From positions 1 to 11,706 of the forward strand of contig SYFI01000036.1 in assembly GCA_005800465.1 (NCBI GenBank): a DNA stretch of 11,706 nt. Direction: 5' to 3'. Position numbers and translations under genes: made by a program. This document shows, in pieces, positions 6,727 through 11,706 of the stretch (the first letter of the stretch is position 1; each line of letters begins with the position of its first letter). The notes under the pieces are model-generated. The model ran no database searches. It was given only the letters and a program-made list of their open reading frames with translations, and was not told where the DNA came from. This DNA comes from Actinomycetota bacterium (GTDB lineage Bacteria; Actinomycetota; Thermoleophilia; Miltoncostaeales; Miltoncostaeaceae).

Positions 6727-8064
6727 CTATGAGGCGATCGGCGGCTCGTCGCCCGAGGGCGGCGGTACGTCGTCACCCACCGAGAAGAGCTTTGGTGCCA
6801 GAGGCGTGTCGAGTTCAGATGCGGGCTCCACAACACGTGGCGGGGGAAGCGGCGGCACATCTGCCGACAGATCCGGCGCCTCCGGCGGCTCCGAGATCTC
6901 GGGTGCGCCATCCAGCGGGGTGGCGTGGGTGGAGTCAGTACGGGTGCGACGTCCGCGCTCCACGCGAGTGGCCGACGGGCGCGACAGCGACGATCCGCGC
7001 GACGCCTTTCCGGCGAGGTTCGCGGCCACAACCGTGACCCACACCTGGTCCTCAAGGTCTTCGTCGATGGTGGCACCAAAGATGATGTTGGCCTCGGGAT
7101 CGGCAGCATCCGCCACGACCTGTGCGGCCTCGGTGACCTCAATCAACGACATGTTTGGCCCACCGGTAATGCCAAGAAGGATGCCCCGGGCTCCGTCCAC
7201 GGGAGTCTCGAGGAGTGGCGACGAAATGGCGGCCTGGGCCGCATCTGTGGCGCGGCTTCCGCCGCTGGCGTAGCCGATACCCAGTAGTGCGGTACCGGCG
7301 TCCTTCAGGATGGTGCGCACATCTGCGAAGTCCACATTGATCAAACCCGGCAGGGTGATGAGATCGCAGATTCCCTGCACGCCCTGGCGCAGCAAGTCGT
7401 CGGCCACGGCGAATGCCTGCACCACGCTGGTGCCGCGCTCGAGCACGTTCATCAGGCGATCATTCGGGATGACGATGACCGTGTCAGCGGCGTCCTGCAG
7501 ATGGTGAATACCCAGATCGGCGGCGGTGGCGCGTTTGGTGCCCTCAAAGCCGAATGGCCGAGTGACCACCGCTACGGCGAGTGCGCCCATCTCACGGGCC
7601 ACCTTGGCCACGATCGGCGAGCCGCCGGTACCGGTGCCGCCGCCCTCGCCCGCGGCGATGAACACGAGGTCTGATCCCCGGAGCACGCGACGCAGATGAT
7701 CTTCACTCTCGCGAAATGCCATCTCACCGGTGGAGGGATCACCGCCGGTACCCAGGCCACGCGTAACCTCGGCGCCAACGGGGATAACCACATCTGCCCG
7801 ACTGGCATCCAGCGCCTGCCGGTCGGTGTTGACGGCCACAAACTCCACACCGCGCAGCCCAGCCTCCACCATGCGGTCCACGGCGTTGCAACCGGCGCCG
7901 CCCACACCCACCACACGCACGACAGCATGGTTCTCAGAGCCCTCAGGCGACGGGGTAAACAGGTCCGCTGGTGCCTCCGACTGCATCCCTTGAGGGGCAC
8001 TGCCGCCGGTGCTGCGAAAGAGATCGGCGAGGGGCCCCTCGCGCATTGACTTCTTCTCGGTCAC
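6727..8064 (-). CDS. ftsZ: Cell-division GTPase FtsZ (tubulin family)
   Basis: FtsZ polymerises with GTP into the cytokinetic ring. The 445-residue protein shows VVGVGGAGCNAV (51-62), the tubulin signature GGGTGTG (141-147) in an actinobacterial-style GEGGGTGTGG context, VVTRPFGFEGTKR (167-178), IPNDRL (199-204) and the T7 catalytic loop NVDFADVR (243-250), so it should be an active GTPase. It has an N-terminal extension of about 47 residues containing two ADLF motifs, and a Pro-rich C-terminal linker of about 90 residues. The tail (LDTPLAPKLFS then DDVPPPSGDEPPIAS) has no clear DIPxFLR-type peptide. The GTG at 8064 is chosen because it overlaps the parA stop as GTGA and has TGAGGT 8 bases upstream; ATG at 8046 is a weaker alternative. 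No murein or other division genes flank it. Confidence 0.93.
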   Translation of the reverse strand: MTEKKSMREGPLADLFRSTGGSAPQGMQSEAPADLFTPSPEGSENHAVVRVVGVGGAGCNAVDRMVEAGLRGVEFVAVNTDRQALDASRADVVIPVGAEVTRGLGTGGDPSTGEMAFRESEDHLRRVLRGSDLVFIAAGEGGGTGTGGSPIVAKVAREMGALAVAVVTRPFGFEGTKRATAADLGIHHLQDAADTVIVIPNDRLMNVLERGTSVVQAFAVADDLLRQGVQGICDLITLPGLINVDFADVRTILKDAGTALLGIGYASGGSRATDAAQAAISSPLLETPVDGARGILLGITGGPNMSLIEVTEAAQVVADAADPEANIIFGATIDEDLEDQVWVTVVAANLAGKASRGSSLSRPSATRVERGRRTRTDSTHATPLDGAPEISEPPEAPDLSADVPPLPPPRVVEPASELDTPLAPKLFSVGDDVPPPSGDEPPIAS

Positions 8065-8909
8065 GACGCCAACCTCAGGTTCGGCTGCGCATTGGGTGAG
8101 TGTGACGACTGCTTCGCGCGCATGCGCTCGAGGTCGTCGGTCCAACGACCATCCCGCTCCAGAACCTCGCGGGCCACCTGACGGTACCAGCGGGCCGACT
8201 GGCCAGCTGAGTCGAACTTGAGTGCGCTCTGCCCCTGCACCGGTGCCTCCGCGAACCGCACGGTCTTGCCGATCCGGGTACGAAACACGGTGTCGCCAAA
8301 GCTGGCGGTAAGCACATCCACCGCCTCGCGGCAGTGCATGGTGCGCCCGTCGTACATGGTCGGCAGGATGCCGAAGATGTCCACGTCGGGGTTGAGGTGC
8401 TCACGCACCTGACCCAGCGTCTGCTGCAACTGGGCGAGGCCACGCAGCGAGAGGTACTCGCACTGCACGGGCACAATCACGCCCTGTGCCGCCACCATCG
8501 CATTAATGGTGAGCAGGCCGAGCGATGGAGGCGTATCCATGATGATGTAGTCGTATGCCCCAGCGACCGGCTGCAGTGCGCGCGCAAGTGCGCGCTCGCG
8601 GCCGATCATGCTCGAGAGCGCGAGTTCGGCGCCGGCGAGTTCAATACCCGCGGGGGCCACGTCAATCTCACATACCTGGACGATGTCGGTGATTGGCAGC
8701 GACCTCACGAGGACGTCGAACATTCCGAGGTCGAGGTTCTCGACGTCAATGCCCTGACTCATCGAGAGGTTGCTCTGGGGATCCAGGTCGACGACCAGCA
8801 CGCGCATGCCCTTCTCACGAAGTGCGACTGCAACGTTCAGGGACGATGTGGTCTTTGCCACGCCGCCCTTCTGGTTCGCCATTGCCAATATGCGCGCTGA
8901 ACGCGCCAT
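8061..8909 (-). CDS. parA: ParA/Soj-family partitioning ATPase
   Basis: This is a deviant Walker-A ATPase of 282 residues. It shows KGGVAKTT (14-21) with signature Lys14 and catalytic Lys19, the A' motif VLVVDLDPQSN (38-47) with Asp41/Asp43, and the Walker B region YIIMDTPPSLG (121-131) with Asp125. The mid-region VPVQCEYLSLRGLAQL (147-162) is typical of Soj/ParA. Such proteins form ATP-dependent dimers on DNA and position chromosomes, plasmids or division machinery. A short polar C-terminal tail (about 258-282) follows the core. No ParB gene or obvious parS site is in the window. The ATG has an excellent GGGAGG Shine-Dalgarno 7 bases upstream. The stop overlaps the ftsZ start (GTGA), so synthesis of the two is likely coupled. 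A MinD/MipZ/PomZ-like role in placing FtsZ is plausible but is inference. Confidence 0.92.
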   Translation of the reverse strand: MARSARILAMANQKGGVAKTTSSLNVAVALREKGMRVLVVDLDPQSNLSMSQGIDVENLDLGMFDVLVRSLPITDIVQVCEIDVAPAGIELAGAELALSSMIGRERALARALQPVAGAYDYIIMDTPPSLGLLTINAMVAAQGVIVPVQCEYLSLRGLAQLQQTLGQVREHLNPDVDIFGILPTMYDGRTMHCREAVDVLTASFGDTVFRTRIGKTVRFAEAPVQGQSALKFDSAGQSARWYRQVAREVLERDGRWTDDLERMRAKQSSHSPNAQPNLRLAS

Positions 8910-8916
8910 CTGCGGG

Positions 8917-8922
8917 CCTCCC
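8917..8922 (-). promoter_or_regulatory. Shine-Dalgarno of parA (GGGAGG)
   Basis: Read on the minus strand, GGGAGG stands 7 bases before the parA ATG, an ideal spacing. It fixes this start and shows that the parA message has a leader, unlike the probably leaderless hisC and Lon-domain messages. Confidence 0.7.
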
Positions 8923-8941
8923 GGAGAGATGTTCTGAGCCG

Positions 8942-8961
8942 CCCTGCGTTTCTACGCGGGG
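8942..8961 (-). terminator. Hairpin after the ABC importer operon
   Basis: On the minus strand CCCCGCGT-AGAA-ACGCAGGG forms an 8-position stem with one A-C mismatch and a tetraloop. It lies 25 bases past the binding-protein stop and 32 bases before the parA start, within the only gap (77 bases) between the two operons. It lacks a T-tract, so it may be a weak terminator, or it could sit in the parA leader. No convincing parA promoter is visible in the gap. Confidence 0.35.
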
Positions 8962-8986
8962 GGGCCGACTCCTCCCGGGATGCGGA

Positions 8987-9982
8987 TCAGCCGGGGCGGG
9001 GAACCATTGATCCGGGCGGCACGGGGCCCGCGAGGTACCCCGCCGCGTCCGCCGCGTCCACCATCAATTGCATGGACCCCGGGGCGATGTCGGTGGTGGC
9101 CGTCATGTTCGCCAACGCAGCCATGAGCACCTTCCCATCCATCGTCTTGCCCGTGGTCTCTGCGATGAGATCGTTAAAGGCCTTCGCGACAACGGCCGGA
9201 TTCGCCTGAGCCCGGGCCACTGCCCGTGCATTCGCCGCCACCAACGCGCGCACCGCCGCAGGCTCGGCCGTTGCGAACTCCTCGGTGACCACAAGCACCG
9301 TCGCCGGAATACGCCAGCGCGCAATCTGCCGGTCGGCCGGCGCCACCGGTACGACCACGCCCGTGGCGATCAACTTGGCGGCGTACGGCTCCGGGGCGAG
9401 GGCGGCGTCGACAACGCCACCGTCAATGGCATCGCCGAGCGCCGCGTTCTTTACCGGCACGATTCCCACAGTCCCCCCATGGTCGTCACCCTTCAGCCCG
9501 GCACTCTCCAGCAGCAGACGCAGCGTCAGATCCTGCGTGTTGCCATGCGCGGGAACCGCCACGTTCTTCCCCGCCAGGTCAGCGATGGTGCGGATACCCG
9601 ACGATGGCGTGGCCACCAGCCGCTGTCCACCGGTGACCACCCCCGCAAGCAGGCGCAGGCGCCCGGGCGCGCGGCTCTCGGCCATCACGTACGGCCCGGG
9701 GCCCACGTAGGCGGCATCGAGTGACCCGCCCAAGAGCGCGCTGATCTCCTCGGGTCCGGTCTGAAATGGATGCTCATCAACCGGCAGGCCAGCGAGCCCG
9801 TCGCTGGACTCTTTCTGCAACCCGATGATGGCGGGGCCATGCGTGAGGTTGAGCAGGAAGCCCATCTGCACTGAGTCGTACGACCCTGTACCTCCTCCGC
9901 ATCCTGTGACCAATACGGCACCGCCAAGAGCCACGACGACCACAGCCATGAGCACCCCGAGGGCACGCGCCCTAGCGCGCAC
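8987..9982 (-). CDS. ABC importer substrate-binding lipoprotein (NitT/TauT/Ssu type)
   Basis: The 331-residue protein begins with basic residues, a hydrophobic stretch (about 8-25) and the lipobox VTGC with Cys28. It is therefore expected to be lipid-anchored outside the membrane to deliver ligand to the permease. The mature part has GFLLNLTHGPAIIG (41-54), close to the GFFPNxTHAPxxxG opening of SsuA/TauA-like proteins. It also has AYVGPGPYV (91-99) and GNTQDLTLRLLLESAGL, a signature of this sulfonate/nitrate/taurine clan. The ligand cannot be read from the sequence. GTG 9982 overlaps the permease stop by 11 bases, consistent with coupling; only a weak G-rich Shine-Dalgarno precedes it. It is the last gene of the ATPase-permease-binding protein operon. 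Confidence 0.87.
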   Translation of the reverse strand: MRARARALGVLMAVVVVALGGAVLVTGCGGGTGSYDSVQMGFLLNLTHGPAIIGLQKESSDGLAGLPVDEHPFQTGPEEISALLGGSLDAAYVGPGPYVMAESRAPGRLRLLAGVVTGGQRLVATPSSGIRTIADLAGKNVAVPAHGNTQDLTLRLLLESAGLKGDDHGGTVGIVPVKNAALGDAIDGGVVDAALAPEPYAAKLIATGVVVPVAPADRQIARWRIPATVLVVTEEFATAEPAAVRALVAANARAVARAQANPAVVAKAFNDLIAETTGKTMDGKVLMAALANMTATTDIAPGSMQLMVDAADAAGYLAGPVPPGSMVPRPG

Positions 9983-10763
9983 CCGTGAGCCCCCAGCGGC
10001 GGTTGACCCACCGCTCCAGACGGGTGAAGAACAGCTGCTCCGTGACGATGCCCACCACCAGGATGACCAGGATGACCGCTATCACCACGTCGATGGCGCC
10101 GATCTCGCGCCCGAGCTCGAGCACTCCACCCAGCCCTTGAGCACCGGTCACCACGATCTCCGCGGCCATCAGTGCGCGCCATGCAAACGACCACGACAAC
10201 TTGAGCCCCGTCACCAGATTGGGGACGATCGCGGGAAACACCAGCGTGCGCTGCAGGAACAGCCCGCGGGCCCCCATGGCGCGCCCCGCCATCATGAGCG
10301 TGGGCGATACCTGATGCATGGCCGAGTAGGTGGAAATGGCCATCGGCTTGAACGTGCCGAACGCAGTGATCACGAGCACGGCAGTGCCGTTGAACCCAAA
10401 CCACAAAATAGCCAGCGGCAGGAAGGCGATGGTGGGCACGGCCTGCAGGCCGGCGATCACCGGGCGGATGCCATCCTCAAGAAACCGTGAGCCGCCCGTG
10501 ATGAGGCCGAGTAGCACGCCAGCGGTCACGCCGATTGCCCAGCCCTCAACCAGGCGCAGCAGTGTCGCCCCCAGGTCATCGAGCAGGGCACGCTCGGTAA
10601 ACAGGTTGCCGAGGGTCGAGAGCACGTGGCCGGGGCTTGGCAATTTGTACGGGTCGGCCCATCCTGCGGCCGTCACAAGCCACCACAGGAACATGAGAAG
10701 CGCGAGGAGCCATCCCTTGCGCACGATGTCCCAGCAGACGGACTTCAGGCGATCGGCGCTCAT
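9972..10763 (-). CDS. ABC importer permease (SsuC/TauC type)
   Basis: This 263-residue inner-membrane protein has about six hydrophobic helices, beginning GWLLALLMFLWWLVTAAGW near residue 20. In the cytoplasmic loop is the EAA-type motif that docks the ATPase: AGRAMGARGLFLQRTLVFPA, where the conserved Gly and the final Pro are kept. The segment after it (LVTGLKLSWSFAWRALMAAE) is typical of SsuC/TauC. I start it at ATG 10763, where GAGG lies 7 bases upstream and the start overlaps the ATPase stop as ATGA. An 87-codon open extension inside the ATPase gene is Arg/Gly-rich and not family-like. Function is import of an anionic small molecule through the membrane, with ligand undetermined. Confidence 0.9.
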   Translation of the reverse strand: MSADRLKSVCWDIVRKGWLLALLMFLWWLVTAAGWADPYKLPSPGHVLSTLGNLFTERALLDDLGATLLRLVEGWAIGVTAGVLLGLITGGSRFLEDGIRPVIAGLQAVPTIAFLPLAILWFGFNGTAVLVITAFGTFKPMAISTYSAMHQVSPTLMMAGRAMGARGLFLQRTLVFPAIVPNLVTGLKLSWSFAWRALMAAEIVVTGAQGLGGVLELGREIGAIDVVIAVILVILVVGIVTEQLFFTRLERWVNRRWGLTGAR

Positions 10764-11560
10764 GCCCCCACCTCGGTGACCTCGGCGAACTCCGCACGAC
10801 GCAGCGCTGCGTCGTCGACCTCGGCACGCAGCCGCTCCAGCATGTCGTGGCGGATATCCAGCAATGCCGGGTCGGCCTCGTCGCGCGGGCGGGGGATCCC
10901 GATGTCGTAGGTCTTCACCACGCGGCCCGGTGATGACGACAGGAGATGCACGGTGTCCGACAGGAACGCCGCCTCGATGAGGTTGTGTGTCACAAACACC
11001 ACCGCCGGCCGGGTTTCCAGCCATATCCGCTGGAGCTCATCCTGCAGCAGCGTGCGGGTCTGGGCGTCAAGGGCGCTGAACGGCTCGTCCATGAGCAGGA
11101 TCTCGGGGTCCAGCACCAGCGCACGGGCGATGGACGCACGCTGGCGCATACCGCCCGACAACTCGTAGGGATGCTTATCCGCCACGTGATCCAGATGCAC
11201 CATGCGAAGGGCATGCGCAACTTTTTCGCGCCGCTCCGCCTTGGGCATGCCATGCGCGCGCAGGCCGTATTCCACGTTGCGCTCCAGCGTGAGCCACGGA
11301 AACAGCGCGGCATCCTGAAATACGATGGCCCGCCCATTGCCCGGCCCGGTCACCAGCTCGCCAAGCGCCTCGATGGACCCCTCGTCGGGCGTGATGAGCC
11401 CGGCGATCATGCCGAGCAACGTGGACTTGCCGCATCCGCTCGGCCCCACCAGGCTCACGAACTGGCCGGGCTCGACGTCAAACGACGTGGGGGTGAGCGC
11501 GGGGCTCTCGCTCCGCGCATATGTCTTCGATACGGCATTGACGCGAAGGGCAGGTGCCAT
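10760..11560 (-). CDS. ABC importer ATPase (SsuB/TauB type)
   Basis: All nucleotide-binding motifs are intact in this 266-residue protein: Walker A GPSGCGKST (39-47), Q-loop VFQD (80-83), signature LSGGMRQR (134-141), Walker B ILLMDEP (154-160) followed by FSALD, and switch His192 in FVTHN. FPWLTLERNVEYGL after the Q-loop is typical of the nitrate/sulfonate/taurine ATPases. The protein powers the permease encoded next to it. The chosen ATG at 11560 has GAGGAG 4 bases upstream. An upstream in-frame ATG would add 21 residues (HDPLTYPC onward) not seen in the family. It is the first gene of the operon, and the AT-rich region upstream probably holds its promoter. A C-terminal charged tail of about 40 residues is slightly longer than the core domain needs. 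Confidence 0.92.
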   Translation of the reverse strand: MAPALRVNAVSKTYARSESPALTPTSFDVEPGQFVSLVGPSGCGKSTLLGMIAGLITPDEGSIEALGELVTGPGNGRAIVFQDAALFPWLTLERNVEYGLRAHGMPKAERREKVAHALRMVHLDHVADKHPYELSGGMRQRASIARALVLDPEILLMDEPFSALDAQTRTLLQDELQRIWLETRPAVVFVTHNLIEAAFLSDTVHLLSSSPGRVVKTYDIGIPRPRDEADPALLDIRHDMLERLRAEVDDAALRRAEFAEVTEVGA

Positions 11561-11564
11561 CTGT

Positions 11565-11570
11565 CTCCTC
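11565..11570 (-). promoter_or_regulatory. Shine-Dalgarno deciding the ABC ATPase start (GAGGAG)
   Basis: GAGGAG on the minus strand is 4 bases before ATG 11560. It favours this start over the in-frame ATG at 11623, which has no comparable site. Confidence 0.55.
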
Positions 11571-11706
11571 GGAACACGACTTCGGTGACTGCGGTCGCAA
11601 GGGTAGGTGAGGGGATCGTGCATTACAAGTATTTTTTATGACAGACATTAGATATACGCGTTTCATTAATGTGCGCGGACACCGGAAAACCGACCTGCAG
11701 TCGGGT
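11571..11706. promoter_or_regulatory. Intergenic region upstream of the ABC operon with an AT-rich core
   Basis: No gene is supported between the ATPase Shine-Dalgarno and the window end. Bases 11621-11671 are only about 27% GC, against a strongly GC-rich background. They hold a T6 tract, three CATTA copies (11621, 11646, 11664) and the palindromes CATTAATG and ACGCGT. This is the likely promoter/operator of the minus-strand ABC operon, although several weak -10-like strings exist and none has a convincing -35. At the right edge CCGAC-CTGCA-GTCGG (11690-11704) is a 5-bp hairpin of unknown role. Confidence 0.4.

Noticed and set aside
6408..7037. 209-codon plus-strand frame across the ggt/ftsZ junction
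   Set aside because: Arg/Ala/Pro-rich shadow crossing two real minus-strand genes, with no start signal.
6714..7142. Long in-frame N-terminal extension (143 codons) of the GGT-like gene overlapping ftsZ
   Set aside because: The extension is Arg/Pro/Ser-rich shadow sequence in another frame of ftsZ and does not resemble the GGT family, whose homology begins right after the ATG at 6713.
8910..8986. parS-like site or ParB-binding palindrome near parA
   Set aside because: No TGTTTCACGTGAAACA-like sequence is visible here or elsewhere in the window; only a GC-rich hairpin is present.
10764..11024. 87-codon extension of the permease frame inside the ATPase gene
   Set aside because: Arg/Gly-rich shadow composition. 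The ATG at 10763 has a good Shine-Dalgarno and an ATGA overlap, and the permease family begins there.
11561..11623. 21-residue longer start for the ABC ATPase
   Set aside because: The added residues are not family-like, and the downstream ATG has GAGGAG just upstream, while the upstream ATG lies in the AT-rich regulatory region.
1..11706. CRISPR arrays, insertion sequences, tRNA or rRNA genes, toxin-antitoxin or defence modules
   Set aside because: No spaced identical repeats, transposase motifs, cloverleaf-like segments or defence domains are seen; the genes are core metabolic, division and transport genes.

Overview
The window is a dense, high-GC stretch of bacterial chromosome with ordinary housekeeping and transport genes. 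I see no mobile element, CRISPR array, tRNA or rRNA. The FtsZ uses the spelling GEGGGTGTGG followed by VVTRPFGFEG, the form I know from Actinobacteria. The high GC, the many GTG starts, the TANNNT boxes placed just upstream of starts lacking a Shine-Dalgarno, and the lipobox protein also fit an actinobacterium. A deep lineage such as Thermoleophilia is possible, but that is inference.

Left part (1-4811). The C-terminal part of a DUF4097-type repeat protein enters from the left on the + strand. It converges on a three-gene minus-strand operon read as hisC-like aminotransferase, then a MeaB/ArgK GTPase, then a small LapA-type membrane protein; both junctions are 4-base stop/start overlaps. From a 25-base divergent gap next to hisC starts a plus-strand pair: a stand-alone Lon N-terminal-domain protein and a YgfZ/GcvT-like folate-binding protein. 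A separate 170-residue membrane protein of unknown function follows.

Middle (4820-8909). A 31-base inverted repeat marks the convergent end of a second minus-strand operon. This is read as ParA-family ATPase, FtsZ, a gamma-glutamyltransferase-family enzyme and a 100-residue unknown protein. ParA and FtsZ overlap by 4 bases, as do the transferase and the unknown protein. The FtsZ tail lacks a recognisable conserved C-terminal peptide, and the transferase lacks the usual glutamate-binding arginine motif. This operon is the most interesting part of the window.

Right part (8987-11706). A minus-strand ABC importer operon of the NitT/TauT/Ssu type is read as ATPase, permease and lipoprotein binding protein. 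Its substrate is not evident. It is preceded by a strikingly AT-rich intergenic stretch (11621-11671).

Genes that appear to start transcripts from TANNNT boxes (hisC, the Lon-domain gene, the 170-residue gene) have no Shine-Dalgarno and may be leaderless. Most genes inside operons have a Shine-Dalgarno and NTGA coupling.
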